A DNA stretch of 64,000 nt from Cupriavidus sp. BIS7 (GTDB taxonomy: Bacteria > Pseudomonadota > Gammaproteobacteria > Burkholderiales > Burkholderiaceae). Numbering within the stretch: the stretch's first letter is position 1; each line of letters starts with the position of its first letter. Below, piece after piece: positions 17,578 to 27,070 of this stretch. The notes beneath the pieces were generated by a model, which saw only the letters and a program-made list of their open reading frames with translations, did not search any database and was not told where the DNA came from. Both the position numbers and the translations under genes were made by a program. The DNA is taken from contig NZ_ALOU01000031.1 in NCBI RefSeq assembly GCF_000292345.1, positions 1 to 64,000 of the forward strand, in the 5' to 3' direction.

Positions 17578-18216
17578 CTAGTCGCGCGGAGGCCGCCGCA
17601 CCACGCGCAGCTTGCCGCTGGTGCCGCCGCCGCAGAAGAACTGATCGCCACCATCGGACTCCAGTCCTGACACTCCCAGACCCTTCGGCATGTCCAGCTG
17701 TTCCAGCACCTCGCCGGTCTGGGCATCGATGCGCCGCAGCGCACCTTCATCACCTTCCCCTGCGCCGTGCCATAGCGACCCGTCAACCCACGTCACGCCG
17801 GTGACAAAGCGGTTCGAGTCGATCGTGCGCAGAATGGCGCCGGTTTGCGGATCGATCTGATGGATCTTTCGCTCGCGGTACTGGCCCACCCAGAGCGATC
17901 CCTCCGCCCACGCCAACCCCGAGTCGCCACCGCCGCCAGGCGCCGGAATGGTGGCCAGGATGCGGCCCGTCTGCGGGTCGATCTTGCGGATGCGATCGTC
18001 GCCGATTTGGTAGATGTACTGGCCATCGAAAGCGGTGCCCGCATGCGCCGGCAAATCGATCGATCGAAGCGTCTTGCCGTTGCCTGGGTCCAGGGCAACC
18101 AGGCTGTTGCCGACCGCCATCCAGACCTGCGTGCCGTCATAGGTGACGCCGTGCACGTGCTCGATCCCGGGGAAGGGGCCGAATTCGCGGAGGATTGTTG
18201 CGTTGGATCGTTTCAT
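17578..18216 (-). CDS. Beta-propeller protein of the glutamine cyclotransferase/Vgb-like type
   Basis: A 212-residue soluble protein built of repeating blade units with the pattern KIDPQTGxIL (KIDPQTGRILATI, QIDPQTGAILRTI, RIDAQTGEVLEQL), five recognisable blades in all. It starts MKRSNATILREFGPFPGIEHVHGVTYDG without a signal peptide. The closest architecture is the glutaminyl cyclase/Vgb-like propeller, but catalytic residues cannot be judged by eye. It lies 36 bases downstream of a large regulator on the same strand and is probably co-transcribed with it. Function unknown; a ligand-sensing or lactonase-like role is possible. Confidence 0.65.
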   Translation of the reverse strand: MKRSNATILREFGPFPGIEHVHGVTYDGTQVWMAVGNSLVALDPGNGKTLRSIDLPAHAGTAFDGQYIYQIGDDRIRKIDPQTGRILATIPAPGGGGDSGLAWAEGSLWVGQYRERKIHQIDPQTGAILRTIDSNRFVTGVTWVDGSLWHGAGEGDEGALRRIDAQTGEVLEQLDMPKGLGVSGLESDGGDQFFCGGGTSGKLRVVRRPPRD

Positions 18217-18252
18217 GATGGTCGTCCGTAGTCCGTAGTGTGGGACTTCATG

Positions 18253-19473
18253 CTAGTTGGCAGGCAGCGGAACGTGGAGTAACAAGGCTGTCGTGATTCC
18301 GGGCATCGGCGGGGTGATCCAGCGCTGAACGCGCCCGCGTCCGATTGATTGGACGCGGCCGGCAGTGGCCAGTGCCTCCAGCGCGCGCTGCACGGAGCGC
18401 TGGCTGGCGCCGAGGGCAAGCGCCAGCGATGAACTCGACCACGCCTGGCCATCCGCAAGACAGGCGAGCAGCGTTGCGTTGTCGTCCTCGACCGGCTGCG
18501 CCAGTACCGCCACATCGCATCCATTCCGCGGGGCGAGCGCGAACCCATGCTTCGTTGCATGTACGCCGGCCAGCGCGCCCAGCATCGCGCGCAATCGACC
18601 GATCTCTACACGCAGGCGTGCGCGGAGCGTTTCATCGGCATGCCGGGTGCGGAAGGCCTGCGCAATCAGCGTATTGCGCGGGACGTCGCCGGGCCACGCT
18701 TCGGCAAGCGTCCGGGCAAGCGCAAACAGTACCGGGCGCCTGGAGAGCGGAACCACCGTGCCCATGTGGCATACCGCCAGCCGGCATGCATCGACGACAA
18801 ACGTGTCCGACCTCAGCAGCGCTTCCACGTCATCGAGCCGCAGCTCACGCATCTGGCCACGTGCAATGCAGCGTGCGGCCGGGGCGTCGAGATGCATCGC
18901 CGCGCTTTCCACTTCGGCAAGCAGCGCGGGAATGCCGGCTTGCCGCGCCGCTTGCCCGGCGCGGGCCAGCGAGGCGCGCGCGGCCGCTGTCTGCAGCCTG
19001 CGCATCGCAATGCCGGTGACCACCAGTTCATGGGCGGCGTGCAAGGCGGGCGGGAGCAGCGCAGGGTCGAGCGTGTCAAGCGCACGCTCGGCGGCATCGA
19101 GCTGGCCGATCAGCAACAGGCGACGGACTTCGAGATAGCGCGCATGCGCGGCATTGACGTGATCGCCGTGCGCGTCCAGCGTGGCACGCGCTGTTTCGAG
19201 TGCTTTCCCAGTCCAGCCCAGATCGCGCGAGGCAAGGGCGATCTCCGCTTCGGCGACGACGCATCGCGCCCGGGACACGGCTTCCCTGGCGCCGAAGCCC
19301 CGCGCGGCACTGCGCAGAAGTATCTTCGCGCGATCAAAATCGCCGAGCTGCGCCATGGCAATGCCGCGCAGCGCGAGTGCGGGCGGATCGTCGCGCAGGG
19401 CCACCCGGTTCAGCGCGCCAAGCGGGTCACCGGCCGCCAACGCAAGCGCCGCGGCGGTGATCAACGAGTCCAT
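18253..19473 (-). CDS. Regulator with TPR-like N-terminus and winged-helix C-terminal half
   Basis: A 406-residue protein. Residues 1-200 are Ala/Leu-rich helical pairs resembling TPR units (LAAGDPLGALNRVAL, GDFDRAKILLRSAA, GQLDAAERALDTL). Around 240-310 an OmpR/BTAD-like segment is visible (FALARTLAEAWPGDVPRNTL, LRARLRVEIGRLRAML). The C-terminus contains a second helix-turn-helix (SSSLALALGASQRSVQRALEAL) with a wing ending RVQRWI. It probably controls the downstream propeller gene and the divergent DUF899 gene 87 bases away. Name and ligand are unknown. Confidence 0.65.
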   Translation of the reverse strand: MDSLITAAALALAAGDPLGALNRVALRDDPPALALRGIAMAQLGDFDRAKILLRSAARGFGAREAVSRARCVVAEAEIALASRDLGWTGKALETARATLDAHGDHVNAAHARYLEVRRLLLIGQLDAAERALDTLDPALLPPALHAAHELVVTGIAMRRLQTAAARASLARAGQAARQAGIPALLAEVESAAMHLDAPAARCIARGQMRELRLDDVEALLRSDTFVVDACRLAVCHMGTVVPLSRRPVLFALARTLAEAWPGDVPRNTLIAQAFRTRHADETLRARLRVEIGRLRAMLGALAGVHATKHGFALAPRNGCDVAVLAQPVEDDNATLLACLADGQAWSSSSLALALGASQRSVQRALEALATAGRVQSIGRGRVQRWITPPMPGITTALLLHVPLPAN

Positions 19474-19560
19474 CCGAATCCCGCCATTTTTGTCACTCCC
19501 GCTGTGTGAAGGCCGCGGCTAATCTAGCACAGGGACCCCACTTCACCGGAAGGAGCGACG

Positions 19561-20334
19561 ATGACTACACATTCCACCGGGACGCGCGAACAGTGGCTGG
19601 CGGCGCGGCTCGATCTGCTCAACGCGGAAAAGGAACTGACGCGGCGCAGTGATGAACTGGCGCGCCGGCGGCAGGCGTTGCCATGGGTACGCGTGGACAA
19701 GGCGTACCGGTTCGATACCGAGGGCGGCAGCGTGTCGCTGGCGGATCTCTTCAGCGGACGCTCGCAACTGCTCGTCTATCACTTCATGTTCGGCCCGGAC
19801 TACAAGGCCGGATGCCCGTCCTGCTCGTCGATCGCGGACAGCTTCAACGGCTTCGCCATCCACCTGGCCAATCATGACGTCATGCTCTGGGCCGTATCAC
19901 GCGCACCGCTCGACAAGCTGTTGGCCTATCGGCGCAGGATGGGCTGGACCTTCCCCTGGGCATCGTCGGCCAGCAGTGATTTCAATTTTGATTTCAATGT
20001 CTCGATCACAGAGGCGCAGCAGCGCGCGGGCGATGCCGAGTACAACTACGAACGCCGTGGGCACGCGCTGGACATGGATCAGCCGCCGGAGCCGGTCAAG
20101 CAGTTCGCGGCCACATGCGGCACCGATGCCGCCACGTTTTCGCGCGACAGACCGGGCCTGAGCGCATTCGTGCTGGAGGAGGGCGTGGTCTATCACACCT
20201 ACTCGACCTACGCGCGCGGACTCGATGGGCTCTGGGGCATGTACCAGTGGCTCGACCGCGCACCGAGAGGACGAAACGAGACGGGCACCTGGTGGAAGCG
20301 GCACGACGAGTATGCGGATTCGGTACCGGCGTGA
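19561..20334 (+). CDS. DUF899 (thioredoxin-like) family protein
   Basis: This 257-residue protein shows the DUF899 hallmarks: the N-terminal EKELTRRSDELARRRQALPW, then FHY-like block LVYHFMFGPDYKAGCPSCS with a CxxC pair (C85, C88), the SRAPLDKL and MGWTFPW segments and the closing WWKRHDEY. The fold is predicted thioredoxin-like and the biochemical role is unknown. A GAAGGAGCG ribosome site precedes the ATG. It is divergently transcribed from a TPR/winged-helix regulator that probably controls it. Confidence 0.9.
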   Translation: MTTHSTGTREQWLAARLDLLNAEKELTRRSDELARRRQALPWVRVDKAYRFDTEGGSVSLADLFSGRSQLLVYHFMFGPDYKAGCPSCSSIADSFNGFAIHLANHDVMLWAVSRAPLDKLLAYRRRMGWTFPWASSASSDFNFDFNVSITEAQQRAGDAEYNYERRGHALDMDQPPEPVKQFAATCGTDAATFSRDRPGLSAFVLEEGVVYHTYSTYARGLDGLWGMYQWLDRAPRGRNETGTWWKRHDEYADSVPA

Positions 20335-20735
20335 TATCACGACGTGATATATCCAGTCTGCTGTCCATCATGGTGTGATGCATTCAACCGTAGCGGGCCA
20401 GGTGCGTGAATGTATGCGTCATTCATGCGCTTACATACCGTGCAGACATATGAGGCATGTGTACATCAATGCGCATATTCGTGAAGGTCAACTTAAGATT
20501 TCCACACTGATACATCGCGTGTTGTCTGGCGTGCGCAACGCGATGATCAGTGCACTGCATTTTCTTTGACCTTGCCGAATTCTGTGACATACACTTCGCG
20601 CAATATCAGCCGGTTTGGTCAACCGGTACATAACGAATACGGAGCTCGAAAATGGGGCAAAGAACCCATGCAGGGCGTCACGGCAGTGGGGGAAACCTGC
20701 CGTTTCGGGTCAAATCGGGTATTGGGTCTGCGGAC
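20335..20735. other. Upstream region of the type IV pilin operon
   Basis: 401 relatively AT-rich bases between the DUF899 gene and pilE. TTGACC at 20566-20571 with CATACA about 17 bases on could be a promoter. A short inverted repeat (CCGGTT-TGGTC-AACCGG, 20610-20626) lies downstream of it. A direct repeat CGTGATAT flanks the DUF899 stop. No gene is recognised here, and I found no clear sigma-54 element. Confidence 0.4.
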
Positions 20736-21179
20736 ATGGCGAGCCGTCGGGCGCGCTTGCGTCGCGCGCCACGAACTTACGGGTTCACGCTGATCGAGTT
20801 GATGATCACGGTCGCGATCGTCGCGATACTCGCAGCCATCGCTTATCCCTCCTATACGCAATACGTCATCCGCAGCAATCGTTCCGCTGCCCAGAGCTTC
20901 ATACTCGGCGTTGCCAACCAGCAAGAGCAATACAACCTCGATGCTCGCCAGTACGCGACGTCGATGACGATATTGGGTGCGTCGGCCCCCGCAGCAGTCT
21001 CGCAGCACTACAACGTCACGCTCACGGCCAACAACGCGGCAACGCCGCCGACCTATACCGTCACGGCGACACCGTTTGGGACGCAGCTTGCTGGTGACAC
21101 GCAGTGTCAGAACCTTACCGTCGATCAGACCGGCACCAAGGGCATCAGCGGTCCTGGCCCCCTGACAAACTGCTGGTGA
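20736..21179 (+). CDS. pilE: Type IV pilin PilE
   Basis: Started at the ATG at 20736 the product has 147 residues and a basic 16-residue leader (MASRRARLRRAPRTYG) cut by prepilin peptidase before FTLIELMITVAIVAIL, which has the required Glu5. An upstream ATG at 20652 would give an unusually long leader. The C-terminal half holds two Cys (C at DTQCQN and at NCW) that can form the pilin D-loop disulfide. PilE of this type is a minor pilin encoded with fimT and pilVWXY1. It is the first gene of the cluster. Confidence 0.88.
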   Translation: MASRRARLRRAPRTYGFTLIELMITVAIVAILAAIAYPSYTQYVIRSNRSAAQSFILGVANQQEQYNLDARQYATSMTILGASAPAAVSQHYNVTLTANNAATPPTYTVTATPFGTQLAGDTQCQNLTVDQTGTKGISGPGPLTNCW

Positions 21180-21188
21180 GTGTGAGCC

Positions 21189-21677
21189 ATGAAACATGCA
21201 CAGAACACCCGCTCACTGGCCGAGTGGCGAAGCTCCGGCGCGAAAGGCTTTACGCTCATCGAATTGATGACCACGGTCATGGTGTCGGCCATCCTGATGG
21301 CGATCGCCACGCCGTATTTTCGAGACTTCATCCAGGGGCAAAGAGCCAAGACGGCTGCCTATGACCTCGTCTCCGCACTGACCTACGCGCGCAGCGAGGC
21401 GATCAAGCGCAATACCGGTGTCACGGTGGCGCCTGCCACGGGCGGATGGCAGAACGGCTGGTCGGTATCGGCGGGGGCAAGTGTGCTGACCGCGCACGAC
21501 GGGTTGTCCGGGCTGACCGTTGCGGGGCCGACCGGCAACCTTGTCTACAACAGCAGCGGGCGGCTTTCGGCAACGGTCAATCCCTTCAGCATCTCCGCCA
21601 CGAACAGTACGGCAACACCTCAATGCGTCAACGTCGACCTGAGCGGACTGCCTACCAGCCTGACGGGGAGTTGCTGA
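21189..21677 (+). CDS. fimT: GspH/FimT family minor pseudopilin
   Basis: A 162-residue prepilin-like protein with a leader ending in KG followed by FTLIELMTTVMVSAIL, and the GspH-type core: YDLVSALTYARSEAIKRN followed by VTVAPATGGWQNGW. FimT/FimU-type proteins prime pilus assembly and in some species bind DNA for natural transformation. The stop overlaps the pilV start (TGATG), and the gap to pilE is 9 bases, so they form one operon. Confidence 0.9.
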   Translation: MKHAQNTRSLAEWRSSGAKGFTLIELMTTVMVSAILMAIATPYFRDFIQGQRAKTAAYDLVSALTYARSEAIKRNTGVTVAPATGGWQNGWSVSAGASVLTAHDGLSGLTVAGPTGNLVYNSSGRLSATVNPFSISATNSTATPQCVNVDLSGLPTSLTGSC

Positions 21678-22264
21678 TGCGCAGGTCATCGAGACATAGG
21701 TTTCGCCAGGGTGGCTTTGGCCTGATCGAGACATTTGTGACATTGATTGTCCTGCTCGTGGGTTTGCTGGGGCTTGTCGGCCTGCTGCTGGCAACACAGC
21801 GTGCGGAAGCGGAGACGTACCAGCGCGCCCAGGCCCTGATTCTGATGCAAGACATGGTCGATCGCATCAACGCCAACCGTACCGCGGCCGGCTGCTACGC
21901 GATCACTACGGACACCACGAACGGTGTTCCCTATCTGGGCTCCGGAGCGGGCACCATACCGTCCTGTTCGCTGGGCACGACACAGGCCTATACGTTGGCC
22001 AACAGCGATCTTGCCGCCTGGAGCGGTCTGCTTGCGGGCGCGGCCGAAACCAAAGGTGCCAACAGCGTTGGCGCGATGATCGGCGCACGAGGGTGTGTCA
22101 GCTTCAATGCCGTATCTGGCGTGTACATGGTCAGCGTTGCCTGGCAGGGCAAGACCCCGACTACCGCACCGGCGGGTGGGCTCACCTGCGGGGCGGGGCT
22201 GTACGGGAACGAAAACGAGCGGCGCGTGGTGAGTGCCACCCTGCAGATCGCAAATCTGAACTGA
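21677..22264 (+). CDS. pilV: Type IV pilus minor pilin PilV
   Basis: A 195-residue protein; the ATG overlaps the fimT stop codon. The prepilin motif is GG followed by FGLIETFVTLIVLLVG, retaining Glu5. The family pattern QRAEAETYQRAQALILMQDMVDRINANR follows the hydrophobic helix, and the C-terminal domain has Cys pairs. It is a component of the minor pilin complex that initiates assembly at the inner membrane. Confidence 0.9.
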   Translation: MRRSSRHRFRQGGFGLIETFVTLIVLLVGLLGLVGLLLATQRAEAETYQRAQALILMQDMVDRINANRTAAGCYAITTDTTNGVPYLGSGAGTIPSCSLGTTQAYTLANSDLAAWSGLLAGAAETKGANSVGAMIGARGCVSFNAVSGVYMVSVAWQGKTPTTAPAGGLTCGAGLYGNENERRVVSATLQIANLN

Positions 22265-22269
22265 TACCC

Positions 22270-23325
22270 GTGAAGAAAACTGTCGAACTTCGCCAGCGCG
22301 CCGGGCGGTACCGCTATCAGACGGGCCTGACCCTGATCGAGCTGATGGTTGCCATCACCATTGCGCTGTTCCTGCTCGCCGGCATAACGGCGCTCATCAG
22401 TCAGCAAAGCAGTGCGCGCGCAGAGTTGAACAAGTCCGGCCGCCAGATCGAAAGCGGACGCTATGCCTTCACGCTGCTTCAGGACGATATCGAGAATGCC
22501 GGCTACTACGGTCAATACGCCACCGCGATTGCCGTGCCGACCGCACTACCTAATCCGTGTGCCATGGACAAGGTGAGCATCGACGCATCGCTGGCGTTGC
22601 CATTGCAAGGGTATGACAGCCCGGCGGCGGTGCCGGCACCGCTGTCGACGTGCCTGGCCGACACGGATCATGTACCGGGAACGGACATTCTGGTAGTCCG
22701 GCGGCTGGAGACTGACGATCCGCCCCCCGCCATCGCCAGCGCCGCAGCGGGTCAGGTCTACGTACAGACCACACCGGCAGGCCGGATCACGGACATCGGG
22801 CCAGACCCGACGCCTGCCACGCCGAGCAAGTACACACTGGTGAAGAAAGATGGTGTCACGCCGGCCGATCTGAGACGCTACGTTGAACATATCTACTTCG
22901 TGAGCCCCTGCAATCTCTATGCTGCTGGCGCAACCACCTGTACCGCGGCTGCCGATGGTGGCAAGCCGGTTCCCACGCTCAAACGCCTGGAGATCTCGAC
23001 CTCGGGTGGGGCCACCACGTTTGTCATGACACCGCTGGTTGACGGCATCCAGAACATGCAGCTCGACTACGGCGTCGATGCGATCAACTCGGGCTCGCCG
23101 GCTTCGCCGTTCATCACGGCGCCGGCGCTGAGCGACTGGCCCAACGTCATGGCGGTGGAAGTCAATCTGCTCGCACGCAACACGCAATCCTCGAACGGCT
23201 ATTCCGACGCCAAGACCTACAGCATGGGTGTCTCGGGCGTGGTGGGGCCGTTCTCCGATGCCTACAAGCGCCACGTCTATGCGGGAACGGTGCGCGTCAT
23301 CAACCCGAGCGGACGGAGGGAATGA
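22270..23325 (+). CDS. pilW: Type IV pilus minor pilin PilW
   Basis: Started at a GTG five bases after pilV, giving 351 residues. The leader (VKKTVELRQRAGRYRYQTG) precedes LTLIELMVAITIALFLLAG with Glu5. The PilW-type continuation QSSARAELNKSGRQIESGRYA and the long C-terminal beta domain with several Cys are present. It works with PilV, PilX and PilY1 in the pilus tip complex. The last codons overlap the pilX start. Confidence 0.9.
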   Translation: MKKTVELRQRAGRYRYQTGLTLIELMVAITIALFLLAGITALISQQSSARAELNKSGRQIESGRYAFTLLQDDIENAGYYGQYATAIAVPTALPNPCAMDKVSIDASLALPLQGYDSPAAVPAPLSTCLADTDHVPGTDILVVRRLETDDPPPAIASAAAGQVYVQTTPAGRITDIGPDPTPATPSKYTLVKKDGVTPADLRRYVEHIYFVSPCNLYAAGATTCTAAADGGKPVPTLKRLEISTSGGATTFVMTPLVDGIQNMQLDYGVDAINSGSPASPFITAPALSDWPNVMAVEVNLLARNTQSSNGYSDAKTYSMGVSGVVGPFSDAYKRHVYAGTVRVINPSGRRE

Positions 23326-23804
23326 CGATGATCCGCAGGTTCAAACTTGCCCGGCGAAAGCAGGCCGGTATCAGCCTCGTTGTCGGACTGGTCATGCTGC
23401 TGGTGCTGACGCTGCTGGTCGTATCCGCGGTGCGCATGGGCAATTCCAGCCTTCGTGTCGTGGGCAACCACCAGGTCAGGGCCGAAGCGACCGCGGCGGC
23501 CCAGCAGGCCATCGAGAAGATCGTCAGCTCGTCGGCGAACTTCTATACGCCGGTTGCGCAGACCTTCAATATCGATATCAACAATGACGGGGTCGCGGAC
23601 TATACCGTCCAGACTGCCTCGCCCGTCTGCCTGCAGATGCTGCCGGCGGACGGATACAGCTATGACTTCGCGGCCTCTGCACCGCAGGACACCTATTGGG
23701 ATGTTGCCGCCACTGCCACCGACAATCGTGGCAGCGGTGTCTCCGTCACCGTGCATCAGGGTGTCAAGGTGCGGATGGACCCGACTGCCACCTGCCCCGG
23801 ATGA
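23322..23804 (+). CDS. pilX: Type IV pilus minor pilin PilX
   Basis: This 160-residue protein overlaps pilW by four bases. After a basic leader (MTMIRRFKLARRKQAG) the hydrophobic segment ISLVVGLVMLLVLTLLVVSA begins; it lacks Glu5, as is usual for PilX_N-type proteins. The A-rich helix (VRAEATAAAQQAIEKIVSS) and a C-terminal domain with two Cys follow. In the assembly complex PilX is thought to connect the minor pilins with PilY1. Confidence 0.88.
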   Translation: MTMIRRFKLARRKQAGISLVVGLVMLLVLTLLVVSAVRMGNSSLRVVGNHQVRAEATAAAQQAIEKIVSSSANFYTPVAQTFNIDINNDGVADYTVQTASPVCLQMLPADGYSYDFAASAPQDTYWDVAATATDNRGSGVSVTVHQGVKVRMDPTATCPG

Positions 23805-23851
23805 GGGCTGGGCGCCAAAGAACAAACAAAACGCTTCGCTGGGGTCAAACC

Positions 23852-26800
23852 ATGTCAATGCTCAAGCTGCTCCGATACGTCGTCCTGGTGGCGACTGCCC
23901 TCGTGCCGATTGCAGGCTATCCTGACGATACCGACATCTTCACTGTGCCGAACGGGGCATCGTCGGCCACCGCACCAAACATCCTGTTCATTCTCGACAA
24001 CACAGCGAACTGGTCCAAGACTTCGCAGAAGTGGCCGGGATCAACCCAGGGCGAGGCGGAGTTGCAGGCTATTGCGAGCTTCGTCAAGGGGCTGACGCAG
24101 CCGGTAAACATCGGCCTCATGATGCTGACGACGAACGGGAGCGGGCGCTACGGCGGGTATGTGCGCTTTGGAATCCGAGATATGACATCGGCTGCCAACA
24201 ACGCAGCGTTGCAGAATATTACCAACGGCATCGTCAATACCGTTACTGTGAATTGGCCCGACGAGAAGATTGACCAAGCATCCGGAGACTATGCCAACGC
24301 GTTGTACGAAGCGTGGCTCTACCTGACGGGCTCGCCGTTCAGCTGGGCGGGCATGGACCCGATGGCCGACTACGCGGGAAACCCAGGTACCAGCAAGGAC
24401 AATCTCACCGCTTCGGGGGTACACCTCTCGAGCGGTTTTGCGTACAAGGGTTCTGCGAACGGTTCCGGCTATAACAGCCCGCTAGGTGGCGGATGTGGCA
24501 AGACGTACATCATCTTCATCGGCAACAACCGGAAGGGCCAATTGCCTCCGGTACCGCCTCCAACCGACCCTTCCAGTGCGACGCTTGCCAAGTACAACTA
24601 CTCGACAGCGCCAGATGTGCAGTCTGCTTGGGCAAGGTTCCTGAACCTGCGCCCGGATCTTGGTGCGGGCAGCGCCGCTGCCACGAACGGCTCGGTGGTC
24701 ACCTATACGATCGATGCATACAATCAGGAGCAAAACCCCGATTTCACCGCGATGATGAAGAACATGGCGGCCAATGGAGGTGGAGCCTACTTTCAGGCTG
24801 GCGATGACGCTGGGCTGGCGACTGCACTGCAGAGCATTCTCAGCCGGATCCAGGCCGTGAACTCGGTATTTGCCTCCGTATCGTTGCCGGTGTCGGTCAG
24901 CGTACGCGGTACCTACCTTAACCAGGTCTATCTGGGCATGTTCCGCCCGGATACCAACTCCAAGCCAAACTGGGTCGGCAACCTGAAGCAGTACCAGCTC
25001 AACGCGGATACCACCACCACGCCGCCTACCGTGTTCCTGGCGGACGCCAACGGCGCTGTCGTAGAAAACAAGAACACCGGGTTCGTCAACCCCGATGTCA
25101 CCAGCATCTGGAGTACGGTCTCGAACTACTGGAACGCGACGTACTACCCGTTCTCGCAAGGTGCGGGAGGAAGCTCGGACGCACCCGATGGCGACCTGGT
25201 GGAGAAAGGCGGCGTCGGACAATACCTGCGTACCGCTTTCGCATCGAACCAGGCATCGCGCGCGGCCTACACGTGTACCGGAAGTTGCGCATCTGGGTCC
25301 CTGCTGTCCACCACGCCGTTCAGCACTGCCAATACCTCGATTACGGCCACGGCCCTTGGATTTGCCAGCGGAACCAATACCGAGCCCATCATCAACTGGA
25401 TACGCGGCGGCAATACGCTGGTTGACGATCCTGCGGTCGCGAATCCCTCGTCGCCTCCGGTCTACAACATCCGCGGGTTCGTGCACGGTGATGTGCTGCA
25501 CTCGCGGCCGGCCGTGATCAACTACAACCGCAACTCCGACGACGTGGTGGTGTTCTATGGCGCCAACGACGGGATGCTGCACGCGGTAAAGGGTGGTCCG
25601 AACTCGGGCGATGGCGCGGAACTCTGGAACTTCATTCCATCGGAGCATTTCTCGAAGTTCCAGCGGATGTACAACCATTCGCCGACGATCTCGTCGACGT
25701 CACCGAAGCCGTATTTCGTGGACGGATCAGCCTCGGTCTATACCTACTCCGCATATACCGACGGCAAGATCGACTACACGCGTGGCGACAAGGCCTACCT
25801 GTTCCTGACCATGCGGCGCGGCGGCAGGTTCATCTATGCGCTGGATGTCAGTAACCCCTCGGCTCCCAGAATGCTCTGGAAGCACAGCAACACGGATACG
25901 GGCTTTGCCGAGCTTGGGCAGACATGGTCGGACCTGCGCGTCGCGAAGATCCGTGCCTCCAGCGATCCGGTCCTGATCTTCGGCCTTGGCTACGATGCCA
26001 ACGCCAACGATCCGGTCACGCAGCAGGCAGCCACGATGGGGCGTGGCGTGATGGTGCTGGACGCTGTTACCGGCGCGATCATCTGGCAGGCGGGGCCATC
26101 GGCTGCGGTCGGTACCAACATGGCCTATGCGATCCCCGCAAGCATGGCGATCATCGACTCCGACCGGGACGGCTATATCGACCGGATCTATGCGGCCGAT
26201 ACCGGCGCGAATATCTGGCGCATCAATATCAGCGACGCCTCGCCTTCCAACTGGACGGTCACGCTTTTGGCCGCCCTTGGCGGGAGCGGCACCAACGCAC
26301 GCAAGTTCCTGTTCGCGCCGGATGTCGTTCCCGCCACACCAACGAACCCGTACGACACCGTGCTGATCGGCTCCGGAGATCGCGAGCATCCTCTCGACAC
26401 GTCGATCCAGAACCGCTTCTACATGATCAACGACGACCACGGCTTGAATGCGGTGCGCGCGAGTCCGATTACCGAGGGTGCCCTTGGGAGTACGTCGGTT
26501 AGCGCTGGCCAGCTTTTCGATGCCACGTCCGACGCGGTGCAGGTCGGGACTTCGGCCCAGGTACAGGCGGCCCAGACGGCGCTGGCCGCCGCGAGCGGTT
26601 GGTACATCGTCCTAGGAACTGGCGAGAAAGTGGTCAGTGGCTCTACCACGCTGTCGGGCACCGTCATCTTCAGTACCAATACGCCGCAGGCTGCCGCACC
26701 CAACTCATGCACGGGCAATATGGGGGAAGCACGCATCTACATGGTGAACTACCTGAACGGTGCGGCGGTGTTCGACGTGAACCAGAGCGGTTCGCTTACC

Positions 26801-26980
26801 GTTGTGGATCGCTACCAGGTGCGTGCAGGCGGCGGCTTCCCGCCGACGCCGGTACCTGTCTCGGTCAAGATCGGAAGCAGTATCTATGACGTCGCAATCA
26901 GTGGCACTCAGGTGATTTCTCCTCCTGGCCCGGCGCTCGGGCGTCGCTATCGAATCTTCTGGCGCAGGGGTATCGACTGA
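23852..26980 (+). CDS. pilY1: Type IV pilus tip adhesin PilY1
   Basis: This 1042-residue secreted protein starts at MSMLKLLRYVVLVATALVP, a signal peptide. The N-terminal part is von Willebrand A-like (NILFILDNTANWSKT at about 40), although its MIDAS motif reads DxTxN rather than DxSxS. The C-terminal half is the PilY1 beta-propeller (GDVLHSRPAVINYN, VVFYGANDGMLHAVKGG), with a calcium-binding loop DSDRDGYID at about residues 768-776. PilY1 sits at the pilus tip and affects adhesion, calcium-dependent retraction and surface sensing. It closes the pil operon, 47 bases after pilX. Confidence 0.93.
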   Translation: MSMLKLLRYVVLVATALVPIAGYPDDTDIFTVPNGASSATAPNILFILDNTANWSKTSQKWPGSTQGEAELQAIASFVKGLTQPVNIGLMMLTTNGSGRYGGYVRFGIRDMTSAANNAALQNITNGIVNTVTVNWPDEKIDQASGDYANALYEAWLYLTGSPFSWAGMDPMADYAGNPGTSKDNLTASGVHLSSGFAYKGSANGSGYNSPLGGGCGKTYIIFIGNNRKGQLPPVPPPTDPSSATLAKYNYSTAPDVQSAWARFLNLRPDLGAGSAAATNGSVVTYTIDAYNQEQNPDFTAMMKNMAANGGGAYFQAGDDAGLATALQSILSRIQAVNSVFASVSLPVSVSVRGTYLNQVYLGMFRPDTNSKPNWVGNLKQYQLNADTTTTPPTVFLADANGAVVENKNTGFVNPDVTSIWSTVSNYWNATYYPFSQGAGGSSDAPDGDLVEKGGVGQYLRTAFASNQASRAAYTCTGSCASGSLLSTTPFSTANTSITATALGFASGTNTEPIINWIRGGNTLVDDPAVANPSSPPVYNIRGFVHGDVLHSRPAVINYNRNSDDVVVFYGANDGMLHAVKGGPNSGDGAELWNFIPSEHFSKFQRMYNHSPTISSTSPKPYFVDGSASVYTYSAYTDGKIDYTRGDKAYLFLTMRRGGRFIYALDVSNPSAPRMLWKHSNTDTGFAELGQTWSDLRVAKIRASSDPVLIFGLGYDANANDPVTQQAATMGRGVMVLDAVTGAIIWQAGPSAAVGTNMAYAIPASMAIIDSDRDGYIDRIYAADTGANIWRINISDASPSNWTVTLLAALGGSGTNARKFLFAPDVVPATPTNPYDTVLIGSGDREHPLDTSIQNRFYMINDDHGLNAVRASPITEGALGSTSVSAGQLFDATSDAVQVGTSAQVQAAQTALAAASGWYIVLGTGEKVVSGSTTLSGTVIFSTNTPQAAAPNSCTGNMGEARIYMVNYLNGAAVFDVNQSGSLTVVDRYQVRAGGGFPPTPVPVSVKIGSSIYDVAISGTQVISPPGPALGRRYRIFWRRGID

Positions 26981-27022
26981 CAGGGTAAGAAGGCCAGCGC
27001 AGCGTTAATCGGTGATTAAGCA

Positions 27023-27054
27023 GGAACAGGCCTGTCCATCCGCAAGCCTGTTCC
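27023..27054 (+). terminator. Hairpin after the pilus operon
   Basis: A perfect 9-bp stem (GGAACAGGC with GCCTGTTCC) with a 14-base loop, 42 bases past the pilY1 stop. No T-run follows, so intrinsic termination is weak; it may act with Rho. Confidence 0.4.
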
Positions 27055-27070
27055 GCTACAATGCGCACCC

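Noticed and set aside
23322-23804. PilX taken as defective because Glu5 is absent
   Set aside because: Absence of Glu5 is usual in the PilX_N type, so it is not evidence of decay.
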